Notes: generated from the sequence alone by a model not told the origin. DNA of 64,000 nucleotides from CAILZL01 sp035548495 (GCA_035548495.1 DASZSV010000084.1:1-64000), one strand, 5' to 3'. Shown: positions 16,793 to 26,504, numbered from the stretch's first letter. Made by a program: numbers and translations.

Positions 16793-19060
16793 TTATGGAG
16801 CTGTTCTTACACGGTCAATCATTACCTGCGCCGCCGCAAGCGAATCCTCGGTCTCCGGTCCGTGATCAGGCAATGTAAAGAACACTTTGGCGCCCTCGCC
16901 CTTCACACCGCTGGCCCATATGCGGCCGCCATGCCGTAGCACGATACGTTGCACACTGGCCAATCCAATGCCGGTGCCGGGAAATTCCTCGTCGCTGTGC
17001 AAGCGCTGAAAAGCGCCAAACAGGCGTTCAGCCTGATCCGGATCAAATCCCGCGCCATTGTCGGAAAGCACATAAACCGTTTCATGTTGCTGAAATTCGC
17101 GCGTCAGTGTGATCTGCGCACCGGCGCGGTCACGGGTGAATTTCCAGGCATTGTCAAGCAAATTGTCGAGCACAATGGCCAGCAATCCCGGATCAGCAGT
17201 CACATGCAAATCAGGCTGGATATTGAATTGCACCGACCGGCCCGGATAACGTTCTGCAACGTAGCGGCCGCACTCGGCGGCCAGCGCCGACAAATCCACC
17301 GGCATGAATTTCATGCTGACACGGCTGACGCGACTGAGATTGAGCAGATTGTCGATGAGTTTGGACATGCGTTCGGTGGATTCGCTGATGCGTTGCAGAT
17401 ACTCGATCATCACCGGCGTGAGTGTTGCCGCCCCGTCTTCGCCAATGGCTGATACAAAACCGGCAATAGTGCGCAAGGGTCCACGCAGATCGTGTGACAC
17501 GGAATAACTGAACGCCTCAAGTTCACGATAGGACTGCTGCAATTCACTGGTACGTTCCGCAACGCGTGCTTCGAGACGTGAATACAGCAGGACGTTTTCA
17601 ATGCTGATGGCAGCGATGTCCACCAGTTGCCGCAGCAGGCGATCATCCAGATCGTTAAAGTCGCCGCTTTGCTTGTCAAGCACGCAAAAATATCCGGGTG
17701 AAGCGCCTTCATGCGCGTGCATCTCCATGCACCACATGCCGAGTTGCATGACACCGGCATCGCTCTGGCCGCGCATGTACCGCAACGGATGTCCGGCTTT
17801 CAGACTGGTACGCAACCTCTCGATGATTTGCGCGCCCTGCGCATCAGTGAGGTGATGATGTTCACTGGTGGAACAGGCGATGCGATAGCGCCGCGTGGTT
17901 TCGTCATGAATGGCGATGCACGCGATATGCGCATCCGAAACATTGCGCGCATTTTCCGCCAGCACTTGCAACAGATCATCCAGTGAGTGCCGCGCCGCAG
18001 CCTGTTGAACGGTGTACGACAAGGCCGCCAGTTTGGCAGTGACATCGCGCCTTTCGGTTTCATCCTGAATCACGCCGGTGAGCGCCAGCAATGTTCCATC
18101 CGCTGCATAAGAACACTGTCCGCGTTCAATCAAATGACGTATTTCACCGTTGCGCCATCGTACGCGATAGTCAATTTCATACGGCCGCCGGTCGTGCTCC
18201 GCGGCAAGATGCACGTTCACCAGTCTGGGCAGGTCTTCACGCAGCACACGCGAATAACTGGCAGTGCCGGGTTCCATGTCATCGCTCAAATCGAGCATGC
18301 GGCGGAACTCCGGCGACCAGTAACGCCGTCCCGTCTTGAAGTCCTGCTGCCACAATGCCGTGTGTGTCAGGCGTTGCGCCAGTTCGTAATGCGTGCGGCT
18401 GATGATCAACTCACGATCCATGCGATCGCGCTCCATCGCAACCGATGCAAGATTGACGGCGGTGGCGATCAGTGCCAGCACGCGTTTCGACGGCATGCGT
18501 GGTTGATGATAGTAAACCGCAAAACTGCCCAGCACTTCTCCCGTGCTGATAAAGATGGGCGTGGACCAGCACGCACGCAATCCGGCACGCAGGGCAAATT
18601 CGCGATACTTGAACCACAGCGGACTGTTTGCAATGTCATTGACAATGACTTGTTCACGGCGCCACATCGCAGTACCGCAGGAACCTTCTGCATCGCCGAT
18701 CTCGCGGCCTTCAATAGCCTGTGTGTATTCCAGCGGCAGGCTGGTTGCCGCAATGGAATGCACATATCGTCCGTCCTGCAATTGCAGTACCGTGCACAAT
18801 GCATCCGGCTCGGCTTTTTCCACGGTGCGGCAGATGTGCTCCAGCGAATCACGCAATGTTGCACCGGCAGCAATTCCCTTGAGTACTGCACATTGCGATT
18901 CCAGCAAGCTGGCATCGACGTGGTTGTGTTTGCGCCGCAGCGTTCGCAGCAATTTGCCCGCGCCCGGCAACAGCTTATTGAGTTGAGTCACCGCGTTCCC
19001 CTGGTTGACACTCAGACAGGCGGCAGCGTAGTCCAATGCCGGCCCGAACGCGATAGGCAC
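16793..19060 (-). CDS. Soluble GAF-PAS-GAF histidine kinase
   Basis: About 755 residues, no membrane segment. Order: an N-terminal GAF domain (about 55-210, with EGSCGTAMWRRE), a PAS domain (about 225-345, ending RHLIERGQCSYAADG), a second GAF (about 355-505), a short coiled coil, then HisKA with the phospho-histidine in SYSVSHDLRGPLR and a HATPase domain with N box LDNLLDNAWKFT, DNGAGFD and GTGIGLASV. It resembles phytochrome-like and LuxQ-like kinases, but no bilin cysteine is evident. The start is a GTG. It lies 29 bp after a phosphomannomutase gene on the same strand and probably shares its transcript. No response regulator is adjacent. Confidence 0.88.
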   Translation of the reverse strand: MPIAFGPALDYAAACLSVNQGNAVTQLNKLLPGAGKLLRTLRRKHNHVDASLLESQCAVLKGIAAGATLRDSLEHICRTVEKAEPDALCTVLQLQDGRYVHSIAATSLPLEYTQAIEGREIGDAEGSCGTAMWRREQVIVNDIANSPLWFKYREFALRAGLRACWSTPIFISTGEVLGSFAVYYHQPRMPSKRVLALIATAVNLASVAMERDRMDRELIISRTHYELAQRLTHTALWQQDFKTGRRYWSPEFRRMLDLSDDMEPGTASYSRVLREDLPRLVNVHLAAEHDRRPYEIDYRVRWRNGEIRHLIERGQCSYAADGTLLALTGVIQDETERRDVTAKLAALSYTVQQAAARHSLDDLLQVLAENARNVSDAHIACIAIHDETTRRYRIACSTSEHHHLTDAQGAQIIERLRTSLKAGHPLRYMRGQSDAGVMQLGMWCMEMHAHEGASPGYFCVLDKQSGDFNDLDDRLLRQLVDIAAISIENVLLYSRLEARVAERTSELQQSYRELEAFSYSVSHDLRGPLRTIAGFVSAIGEDGAATLTPVMIEYLQRISESTERMSKLIDNLLNLSRVSRVSMKFMPVDLSALAAECGRYVAERYPGRSVQFNIQPDLHVTADPGLLAIVLDNLLDNAWKFTRDRAGAQITLTREFQQHETVYVLSDNGAGFDPDQAERLFGAFQRLHSDEEFPGTGIGLASVQRIVLRHGGRIWASGVKGEGAKVFFTLPDHGPETEDSLAAAQVMIDRVRTAP

Positions 19061-19089
19061 TTAACTCAGTTCAAATAACAGCAAGCCTG

Positions 19090-20457
19090 TTAATGCGCCG
19101 CTTCACCACCGATCATGGCCAGCAACTCTGCTGTCTTCTGCTGCATCAGTGGCGCGTCGCCACGACTTTCCACATTCAGGCGGATCAACGGTTCGGTATT
19201 GGATGAGCGCAGGTTGAAACGCCATTGGTCATAGGCAATGGACAGGCCATCGGTATAGTCAACGGCAACAGCACCGGGCTTGTAGTGTTCTTCGACTTTC
19301 CTGAAGATGGCCTTGGCATCGGCAACCCGGCGATTGATTTCGCCACTGGCAGGAAATTTGGCGATGCGTTCGTCCACCAGCGATGACAACGGCTTGCCGC
19401 TTTCACACATCAATTGTGTGACCACCAGCCATGGCACCTGTCCGCTATCGCAATAACCAAACGCGCGGAAGTAATGATGAGCGCTCATCTCGCCGCCATA
19501 AACCGCATCGTGCTCACGCATCACATCCTTCATGAAGGCATGACCGGATCTGGATTGCACCACCTTGCCGCCCAGCGATTGCACGATATCTTCCGTTGCC
19601 CATACCAGACGCGGATCGTGCACGATGCGTGCGCCTTTTTCACGCTTAAGAAACACCGACGCCAGCAGTCCCACGATGTAATAGCCTTCGATGAATTCAC
19701 CTTTTTCATCGAACAGGAAACAACGGTCATAGTCACCATCCCATGCAATGCCGAGATCGGCCTTGTGTTTCTTGATGGCTTCAACCGTGGGCGCGCGATT
19801 TTCTTCGAGCATGGGATTGGGCACACCATTGGGAAAAGTGCCGTCAGGATGGTGATTGATCTTGATGAATTCAAACGGCAGATATTTTTCCAGACTGTCG
19901 ATCACGGCACCGGCGCCACCATTGCCTGCATTGACGACAATCTTCAACTTCTTCAGCTTGCTGACATCAAGATATGAACGCAGATGATCAATGTACTTGT
20001 TCCAGGTATTCAGCGAATGCAGCTCACCTTTTTTTGCTGGTGTGGTGTATTGATCAGCGTCACCTATTTTCTTGATTTCCTGCAAGCCGGTATCGCCGCT
20101 GATGGGTCGCGCCTGTGCGCGCACAAACTTCATGCCGTTGTAATCCGGCGGATTGTGACTGGCAGTGACCATGATGCCGCCATCCATGTTTTCACTGAAC
20201 GTGGCGAAGTACACACCTTCGGTGCCGCACAGGCCGATGTCATACACATCGACGCCGGAATCAAGCAGACCCTGTGTCAACGCCGTACATAATTCCTGAC
20301 TGGACAAACGGATGTCGCGCCCGACGACCACACGCCTGGGCTTGAGCCACTCTGCATAGGCACGACCCACACGATAGGCTACTTGCGGATTCAACTCGGT
20401 GGGAATACGGCCGCGCAGATCGTAGGCTTTGAAACCGGCAAGGGGAGCGGATGTCAT
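19090..20457 (-). CDS. Phosphomannomutase/phosphoglucomutase
   Basis: A 455-residue alpha-D-phosphohexomutase interconverting mannose (or glucose) 6- and 1-phosphate, feeding GDP-mannose, LPS and exopolysaccharide synthesis. The four family signatures are present: active-site serine in TASHNPPDYNG (about 105), metal loop DGDYDR (about 240), sugar-binding loop GGEMSAHHYF (about 320) and phosphate loop RSSNTEPLIR (about 420). The length matches the AlgC/ManB type found in Pseudomonas and Xanthomonas. Divergent from ispG, and followed closely by the GAF-PAS kinase. Confidence 0.95.
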   Translation of the reverse strand: MTSAPLAGFKAYDLRGRIPTELNPQVAYRVGRAYAEWLKPRRVVVGRDIRLSSQELCTALTQGLLDSGVDVYDIGLCGTEGVYFATFSENMDGGIMVTASHNPPDYNGMKFVRAQARPISGDTGLQEIKKIGDADQYTTPAKKGELHSLNTWNKYIDHLRSYLDVSKLKKLKIVVNAGNGGAGAVIDSLEKYLPFEFIKINHHPDGTFPNGVPNPMLEENRAPTVEAIKKHKADLGIAWDGDYDRCFLFDEKGEFIEGYYIVGLLASVFLKREKGARIVHDPRLVWATEDIVQSLGGKVVQSRSGHAFMKDVMREHDAVYGGEMSAHHYFRAFGYCDSGQVPWLVVTQLMCESGKPLSSLVDERIAKFPASGEINRRVADAKAIFRKVEEHYKPGAVAVDYTDGLSIAYDQWRFNLRSSNTEPLIRLNVESRGDAPLMQQKTAELLAMIGGEAAH

Positions 20458-20828
20458 GTGAAAAACTCCATCAACAACAGTGCAGATAATCGGCGCATTC
20501 TACACAATTTTGTGGTTGATACCGGCAGTGCACACGATAAGCCGGAGCAAGTTTGCACAGGGTATTGGTGATGAAGAAACCGTCAAAAACAGGATCGTTT
20601 TTGCCGGAGCGTCCAGGGGCGAAGCGGCGTTCACAACAAGGCACTGCTTTGTTCCGCAGAGCGGGCGTACATGGATGTATGCCTGGGCTTGCACCATGCA
20701 TGGATTGCACGGTGCAATGGATTCACAGCGGTTTCGAAATCACCAATATCCTGTGCAAACCACGAGATTTTGAGATCATGGTCGTAACTCGGATAGAATC
20801 CACATCCCCTGACCGACTTACATCACCC
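20458..20828. other. 371-bp divergent spacer between phosphomannomutase and ispG
   Basis: Contains promoters for both genes, not resolved. A palindromic patch lies at 20689-20717 (TTGCACC ... GGTGCAA with CCATGCATGG inside). The ispG frame stays open back to 20553, but the extra residues do not resemble IspG. Confidence 0.4.
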
Positions 20829-22058
20829 ATGCCCAGCATTCATCGCCGCCGCTCCATCCCCGTGCAAATTGGCGCTGTTACCGTTGGTGGAACAGCGCCA
20901 GTTGTCGTGCAATCCATGACCAACACCGACACGGCGGACATTGAAAGCACAGTGCAGCAGATCAAGTCGCTGGCACGTGCCGGTTCCGAACTCGTGCGCG
21001 TTACAGTGAACACCGATGAAGCTGCTGCAGCAGTACCACACATCTGCGAACGTCTTGCAAAGATGAATGTGCATGTACCGATTGTGGGCGACTTTCATTT
21101 CAATGGTCACAAGTTGTTGCGTGAGCATCCAGCCTGCGCCGCTGCGTTGTCGAAGTACCGTATCAATCCCGGCAACGTGGGCCGCGGCAGCAAACGCGAT
21201 CCGCAATTTGCAGAAATGATTGAAATCGCCTGCAAGTATCAGAAGCCCGTACGCATTGGCGTGAACTGGGGCAGTCTTGATCAGGATTTGCTGACACGCC
21301 TGATGGATGAAAATTCGCAACGTACTGAACCGCTGGATGCAGAACAGGTAATGCATGAAGCGCTGGTGGTGTCTGCACTGGACAGCGCGGCACGTGCAGT
21401 GGAATTGGGATTGCCGCGAGATCGCATCATCATCTCCTGCAAAGTGAGCGGCGTGCAGGATTTGATCAGTGTCTACAGCGAACTCGCCAGACGTTGTGAC
21501 TATGCATTGCATCTGGGCCTGACCGAGGCAGGCATGGGATCAAAAGGCATCGTGGCCTCAACCGCTGCAATGGCGGTGTTATTGCAACAGGGCATCGGCG
21601 ATACCATTCGTGTATCACTCACACCAGAACCCAATGGTGATCGCACCCAGGAAGTCATCGTCGCACAGGAGATGCTGCAGACGATGGGACTGCGTTCATT
21701 CACGCCGATGGTGATTGCCTGTCCGGGATGCGGCCGCACGACATCCACTTACTTTCAGGAACTGGCCAAGAACATCCAGACGCACATCCGCCATCAAATG
21801 CCGCACTGGCGCGAAAAGTATGCAGGCGTGGAAGACATGACGGTGGCAGTGATGGGTTGCGTAGTGAACGGCCCCGGTGAAAGCAAGCACGCCAATATCG
21901 GCATCAGTTTGCCCGGCACCGGCGAACGTCCGGTTGCGCCTGTTTATATCGACGGCGAAAAAGGACCAACACTGAAAGGCGATCACATCGCCGCCGAATT
22001 CCAGACACTGGTTGAAGAATACGTCGCATCGCACTATGCATCGAGGACTTCGTCATGA
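20829..22058 (+). CDS. ispG: 4-hydroxy-3-methylbut-2-enyl-diphosphate synthase
   Basis: About 409 residues. IspG converts methylerythritol cyclodiphosphate to HMBPP in the MEP isoprenoid pathway using a 4Fe-4S cluster. The TIM-barrel part begins with IGAVTVGGTAPVVVQSMTN and contains the NPGNVGRG segment. The cluster cysteines are in ACPGCGRTTSTYF and MGCVVNGPGE near the C-terminus. The start at 20829 aligns with the usual N-terminus; an in-frame ATG at 20778 is possible. Its TGA overlaps the phhB ATG by four bases, so the two are coupled. Confidence 0.96.
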   Translation: MPSIHRRRSIPVQIGAVTVGGTAPVVVQSMTNTDTADIESTVQQIKSLARAGSELVRVTVNTDEAAAAVPHICERLAKMNVHVPIVGDFHFNGHKLLREHPACAAALSKYRINPGNVGRGSKRDPQFAEMIEIACKYQKPVRIGVNWGSLDQDLLTRLMDENSQRTEPLDAEQVMHEALVVSALDSAARAVELGLPRDRIIISCKVSGVQDLISVYSELARRCDYALHLGLTEAGMGSKGIVASTAAMAVLLQQGIGDTIRVSLTPEPNGDRTQEVIVAQEMLQTMGLRSFTPMVIACPGCGRTTSTYFQELAKNIQTHIRHQMPHWREKYAGVEDMTVAVMGCVVNGPGESKHANIGISLPGTGERPVAPVYIDGEKGPTLKGDHIAAEFQTLVEEYVASHYASRTSS

Positions 22059-22390
22059 ATGAACTCACTGCAAAACATTGTGTTCCCTGTGAAGGTGGGA
22101 TCGCACCACTCACGCGTGAACAATCCGCACAATTGATGAAACAACTGCATGGTGACTGGCAGTTAGGCGACGACAACAAATCCATTCGCCGTGAGTTCAA
22201 GTTCAAGAACTTTTATCACACCATGAGCTTCGTCAATGCCGTCGCTCATGTTGCAAACAGGGAAGATCATCATCCCGATCTTGAAGTGGGTTACAACTAT
22301 TGCAACATTCGCTACAACACCCACGCCATCGGCGGTTTGTCGGAAAATGATTTTATCTGTGCAGCAAAGGTGGATGCGTTGTTGAATTAA
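22055..22390 (+). CDS. phhB: Pterin-4a-carbinolamine dehydratase
   Basis: A 111-residue PCD/DCoH protein that regenerates tetrahydropterin cofactor after phenylalanine hydroxylase. The active-site signature is NREDHHPDLEVGYNYCNI followed by the conserved THAIGGLSENDFICAAKVD tail. It overlaps the ispG stop by ATGA. A diverged relic of the same C-terminal tail occurs at 24637-24708, after the kelch gene. No phhA is in the window. Confidence 0.95.
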   Translation: MNELTAKHCVPCEGGIAPLTREQSAQLMKQLHGDWQLGDDNKSIRREFKFKNFYHTMSFVNAVAHVANREDHHPDLEVGYNYCNIRYNTHAIGGLSENDFICAAKVDALLN

Positions 22391-22490
22391 TCATTCAATG
22401 CACCCGGTATAGATTGTGCATTTCAAAATGTCACTTGCGCTGCGAGAAGACGTGTTTTAAAAAGCAGGCCACTCCGATCTTCTCATCAGC

Positions 22491-22524
22491 CACGCTGCCA
22501 GCCGCATTTACGGCTAGCAGCGTG
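22491..22524 (-). terminator. Hairpin downstream of the kelch gene
   Basis: CACGCTGCCAGCCG (22491-22504) pairs with CGGCTAGCAGCGTG (22511-22524) with one mismatch and a 6-nt loop. It lies 14 bp after the kelch gene stop and 100 bp after phhB, in the convergent spacer. No strong T tract follows on either strand, so its efficiency as a terminator is uncertain. Confidence 0.6.
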
Positions 22525-22538
22525 CTCCGCTGCGTATG

Positions 22539-24242
22539 CTAGTTCAGATCGTACTTCCACATGTCATTGAGGAACCCACTGGCGCCCGTTGAATCAATGC
22601 CGGAACCACCGAATAACCACAAGTTGCGGTCGTTATCAATCCAGGCTGCGTCTTCATATCGCGCACCCGGAATGTTGTCAGTGGCGGCAATACCCTGCGT
22701 ACCATAAATGCCTTTCATTAAGTAGACATTTGGACCACTCATCCAGGTCCACATGTTGGTGCTGGGATTATATTTCCACAAATCGCTCAGTACATAAACA
22801 CCAACACCGGTCGAATCCGTTCCCCATCCACCAAACATCCAGAAATCGCCTGCTTTGTCGAACCATGATACTGCACCGGATCTCGCTCCCGGCACATTGG
22901 CCGGCGATTCCACGCCTCTCGTTCCATATACTCCGGTTGCCAAAACAGAATCGGATCCGCTGACCCATGTCCACGTTTTCGTGATGATGTCAAACTTCCA
23001 TAGATCGTTCAGCACATAGCTGGCGCCATGGGCATCAACACCTTCACCGCCGAACAACCAGAAGTTACCGTAGCTATCAACCCACGATGCTGCTCTCTGT
23101 CGTGCGCTCGGAAAATTGGTTGTGGCCGCTACTCCCCGAACACCGAAGGAACCCGTCGAGCCGGTAAGCTGCGATCCGCCGATGCGCGTCCAGGTATTGG
23201 TGCGCATGTTGTATTTCCACATGTCATTGAGATCACCGAGATTGTTGTTCGCATCGCAGCCATATCCACCAAACAACCAGAAATTGCCATGGCCGTCTCG
23301 CCACGAAACAGACTCGAATCGTGGTCCGGGAATATCCGTTGAGTTCGCAACGCCTTGAACGCCACAAACACTAACGGTACCAACTCCGTTGTATTGAGCA
23401 TTGTTTTCAGCTGTCCATTCATTGGTCTCCGGATCATATTTCCAGAAATCATTCAGGAAATAACCGTTGCCGGTTGCATCGATGCCAAGGCCACCGAAAA
23501 TCCAGAAGTCGCCGTTGTAATCAGTCCACTCGTTTGAACCAACACGACCACCAGGTACATTGTTGGGTGCCGCAACACCCAGAGTACCGTACACGCCCGG
23601 CGAAGAAGTAGTGCTTGATCCCTTGACCCAGGTCCATTGATTGTCGGCCGGGTCAAATTTCCAGAGATCGTTCACGTAACCTGATCCCTGAGCAGAATTC
23701 GCCAATCCGCCGAACAGCCATAATTTGCCGTAGGCATCGGTCCAGCTAACCGACTCATATCTTGCTCCAGGCGTGTTACCAGGTGAGGCTACACCCTGTG
23801 TTCCGTAATCACCACTTGCATAAACAGCGTCTGATCCAGTCATCCACGACCATCGCGGCTTTTCAGAACAACTGACTGTAATGTTCGCTGGCGTCGCCGA
23901 CAATGTTCCTGTGCCATTAGTGACATCACAGACTTGTGCCTGTGGCTGGCGGGTAATTGTTACATCATAGGACGTACCTTGCGGGAAGGTGCCAAACTTG
24001 AATACGGTTGCACCCGCATGAATCAGGCGATTGACACCGTTGTTGCTCAATATCAATCCCGGTGATGTCAATCCGGTGACAGTGCCGCCCAGAGCATATG
24101 TTGCCGACGTGGAGCCATTGTTGCTTTGCGCCATAACCTGAGTGGAGCAGGTTAGCACCCCAACTGCCAAAGCCAGATTCCTGACAAACGAGCGCCGAAA
24201 AACGGAGCCGCCTAGTGGAGCACGAGTATTGGATTTATTCAT
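22539..24242 (-). CDS. Secreted kelch-repeat beta-propeller protein
   Basis: A 567-residue exported protein (signal peptide ending near TQVMAQSNN). Residues about 48-130 form a small all-beta domain (GGTVTGL....LILSNNG....CDVTNGTGT) seen at the front of many cell-surface proteins. Residues about 130-567 are six repeats of roughly 72 residues, each with W(T/S)W..GS, GVYGTQGV, PGAR, W.D..G..W(L/M)FGG and LND(L/M)WKYD. Six units predict one six-bladed propeller. The ATG has AAGGAA upstream. No catalytic signature is seen; binding or scaffold roles are possible. It is opposed to its neighbours and sits beside a phhB relic, which hints that it was inserted here. Confidence 0.85.
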   Translation of the reverse strand: MNKSNTRAPLGGSVFRRSFVRNLALAVGVLTCSTQVMAQSNNGSTSATYALGGTVTGLTSPGLILSNNGVNRLIHAGATVFKFGTFPQGTSYDVTITRQPQAQVCDVTNGTGTLSATPANITVSCSEKPRWSWMTGSDAVYASGDYGTQGVASPGNTPGARYESVSWTDAYGKLWLFGGLANSAQGSGYVNDLWKFDPADNQWTWVKGSSTTSSPGVYGTLGVAAPNNVPGGRVGSNEWTDYNGDFWIFGGLGIDATGNGYFLNDFWKYDPETNEWTAENNAQYNGVGTVSVCGVQGVANSTDIPGPRFESVSWRDGHGNFWLFGGYGCDANNNLGDLNDMWKYNMRTNTWTRIGGSQLTGSTGSFGVRGVAATTNFPSARQRAASWVDSYGNFWLFGGEGVDAHGASYVLNDLWKFDIITKTWTWVSGSDSVLATGVYGTRGVESPANVPGARSGAVSWFDKAGDFWMFGGWGTDSTGVGVYVLSDLWKYNPSTNMWTWMSGPNVYLMKGIYGTQGIAATDNIPGARYEDAAWIDNDRNLWLFGGSGIDSTGASGFLNDMWKYDLN

Positions 24243-24636
24243 ATATTCAATTTCCTTGTATCAAGTTAAACGCAGAATTTACAGAGTATTATCAAACGCG
24301 GCATGCGCTTTGTGTTTTCGATGAGCAGCGCTTACAGCTCCAACCCACGGAATTCGGGAATTCGCCAATATCTTCAGCATCAGGCGGTGAAAAAAATCGG
24401 AACGTTACTGCAATCGAAGCGAGGACTTCGTTGCTTATTGTTGCTTTGCACTTCCACCACATTTGCAGCATTCCATGTTGGTAATCAAAATACCGATCAG
24501 AACTTGCCATTCTTTACGTGGCATCAACCGGCACAACCCTATCAATTTGTCTTGCAACATGTCAACTTCCTTAAACGCCGAAAGAATCGACAACACCATA
24601 TTGCATGACATAAAACATGGTTCCTTAATCGCGCCG
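24243..24636. other. 394-bp spacer upstream of the kelch gene
   Basis: AT-richer than the surroundings. It contains no convincing gene. The frame that ends in the phhB relic is open from 24463, but its part before 24637 has no similarity to PhhB that I can see. Confidence 0.4.
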
Positions 24637-24708
24637 GCCATCAATAGCCTGTCTGAGAACACTTTTATCCATGCCGCAAAGGTGGATGCGCTGCAGGAAA
24701 CATCATGA
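24637..24708 (+). pseudogene. Relic of a second phhB 3' end
   Basis: The 23 codons before the TGA at 24706-24708 read AINSLSENTFIHAAKVDALQETS, against AIGGLSENDFICAAKVDALLN at the end of phhB. Most differences are synonymous or conservative, so the copy is diverged, not recent. The preceding sequence no longer encodes the rest of the enzyme. Its stop overlaps the next gene's ATG (ATGA), the same coupling seen between ispG and phhB. Confidence 0.7.
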
Positions 24709-25043
24709 GCGAACAACACTACACCGGCAGCTGCCAGTGCGGCGCCGTCAAATTTGAAGTTGATGTTGATCTCGACACCACACGCACCTGCAACTGTTCG
24801 CGTTGCCAGCGACTGGGGGCGGTATGGGGATACACATCCCTCGATAAACTCAAAATACTGTCAGGCGAAGAGAATCTCACCACATTCACTTTCAATCGGC
24901 ATGTGGGCAAACATCGCTTCTGTAAGACCTGCGGCATTCAGTGTTTTGCCACCGGCAGCATTGCTGTCGTTAATGCCAATTGCCTGGATGGAATTGATCC
25001 ACGGGCTTTGAAACCTGTCCATGCAGATGGACGATCTGTTTAG
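24705..25043 (+). CDS. GFA-family (CENP-V-like) zinc protein
   Basis: A 112-residue protein with the glutathione-dependent formaldehyde-activating enzyme fold. Zinc ligands are visible in GSCQCGAVKFEV, CNCSRCQRLG and HRFCKTCGIQCF. The family was named for a proposed role in formaldehyde-glutathione adduct formation, but most members have unknown substrates. Its ATG overlaps the stop of the phhB relic, suggesting it was once translated behind a complete PCD gene. Confidence 0.85.
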   Translation: MSEQHYTGSCQCGAVKFEVDVDLDTTRTCNCSRCQRLGAVWGYTSLDKLKILSGEENLTTFTFNRHVGKHRFCKTCGIQCFATGSIAVVNANCLDGIDPRALKPVHADGRSV

Positions 25044-25232
25044 CACCGCAACCTGAAATCCTTTGATATTCCGGCAGCACCACGCTGCTATTTTGCCGCA
25101 CTCCCGGCATCTGCATTCATACAACTGCAACACAACTTCAATAACTTGCTGAACGCGATTATTCGTGCAACAGCACACGCATTCATCGGCAGCACTGCCG
25201 CAACCCCTGCCCTATTGAAACAGGAACCGCCC

Positions 25233-26357
25233 ATGAAAAATCTGCTTGCCTGTACATTGCTGGCCGCAGCCAGTCTGTGCAGCACACCTCTGTTCGCACA
25301 TGAATCAGGACATGATCACGCTGATGGCGATGATCGTCCTTTAACCCTCGCAGTTTTTGGCGACTGGCCATACAGTCAGGCATTGCTGGACAATGCGCAC
25401 TTGCTGATCAATTCCGTCAATGCAGACAGAGATGTCAGCATGGTGATACATGTGGGTGATATTCATTCCGGCAGCATGCCGTGCACCAGTGCAGGTATTC
25501 TGCCGGCGATCTCCTCTGCCAACCCCGGCTGGAATCAGGCCATCTATTATCAATTCCAGCAGTTTGATGATCCGTTAGTATACATTCCGGGTGACAATGA
25601 ATGGACGGATTGCCACAAGAGCAAGGAACTGAGCAGCGGCGCGCCACTGAAAGAACTGGCCAGTGTTCGCAGTCTGTTTTTTGCAAAGCCCGGTGTGACG
25701 CTCGGACGTCATGAAAAGCAGGTGTGGTCACAGGCCGATCATTTTGATCCCGATCATCCTGCCGATTCGCAGTTTGTTGAAAATGTGATGTGGAAAGACG
25801 GCGATGTAGTATTTGTCACGTTCAATATTCCCGGCGGCTCCAACGATGACCAGTCTCCGTGGAGCGGTGCATTCTCCGATCCTGCTGCACAGGCACAGGA
25901 AAAAGCCGACAGAAGTGCTGCGAACATTCGCTGGCTGAATGCCGCGTTCAATGTCGCAAAGCATTCGCACGCCAAAGCCATTGTGCTTGCCCTGCAAGCG
26001 GATATGTGGGATCCGGAAGCGGCTGCTGCAGACGGTGCAGGTCTGGATCAATACACGCCGTTCGTCACGCAACTTGCCAGTCTCGCCGTGGATTTCAAGC
26101 GTCCAGTATTGTTGCTGAACGGCGATACTCATTTGTATGAAGCCGATTATCCGCTGGCTGATCCAGACAGCACCACCGGTATCATTCATCACACGCAGGC
26201 CGTGCCCAATCTGACGCGCGTTGTTGTGCAGGGCTCGACCAATGCTCCAGCCGAATGGTTGAAGCTGAGGATTGACACACACAAGCATGGCAATGATGTT
26301 TTCTCCTGGACAAACGTTGCTTATTGTGCGAATCCAGCTTCTGAAACCTGTCAATAA
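25233..26357 (+). CDS. Exported calcineurin-like metallophosphoesterase
   Basis: About 374 residues with a signal peptide (MKNLLACTLLAAASLCSTPLFA). After a His/Asp-rich stretch (HESGHDHADGDD) come the metal-binding blocks of calcineurin-like phosphoesterases: VFGDWPY, VIHVGDIHSG, YIPGDNEWTDC and, near the C-terminus, LLLNGDTHLYEAD. The start at 25233 has CAGGAAC upstream and restores the signal peptide; the open frame begins at 25146. The substrate cannot be read; periplasmic phosphomonoester or nucleotide hydrolysis is plausible. It stands alone. Confidence 0.8.
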   Translation: MKNLLACTLLAAASLCSTPLFAHESGHDHADGDDRPLTLAVFGDWPYSQALLDNAHLLINSVNADRDVSMVIHVGDIHSGSMPCTSAGILPAISSANPGWNQAIYYQFQQFDDPLVYIPGDNEWTDCHKSKELSSGAPLKELASVRSLFFAKPGVTLGRHEKQVWSQADHFDPDHPADSQFVENVMWKDGDVVFVTFNIPGGSNDDQSPWSGAFSDPAAQAQEKADRSAANIRWLNAAFNVAKHSHAKAIVLALQADMWDPEAAAADGAGLDQYTPFVTQLASLAVDFKRPVLLLNGDTHLYEADYPLADPDSTTGIIHHTQAVPNLTRVVVQGSTNAPAEWLKLRIDTHKHGNDVFSWTNVAYCANPASETCQ

Positions 26358-26376
26358 TTCATTTAACGCCAGACTT

Positions 26377-26405
26377 GCAAGCCTCTGCGTGATGCAGAGG
26401 CTTGC
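26377..26405. terminator. Hairpin between convergent genes
   Basis: GCAAGCCTCTGC and GCAGAGGCTTGC form a perfect 12-bp stem with a 5-nt loop, 20 bp after the phosphoesterase stop. No T tract follows on either strand, so factor-independent termination is uncertain. Confidence 0.6.
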
Positions 26406-26504
26406 CCGCCACATGAATTGATACCATCAACAATCCATTCGCCTGACATTGATGTGTTCAATTGTTTGGGTTGGAAGACATGGTGCAACAGATAATGTCA
26501 GTCA

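Noticed and set aside
17987..19078. 363-residue plus-strand frame inside the kinase gene
   Set aside because: Antisense shadow of the GAF-PAS kinase, which has complete domains and family motifs on the other strand.
20553..20828. N-terminal extension of ispG
   Set aside because: In-frame but Arg/Cys-rich and unlike IspG; the start at 20829 matches the family.
22391..22538. tRNA or small RNA in the phhB-kelch gap
   Set aside because: The strong hairpin does not form a cloverleaf and fits a terminator.
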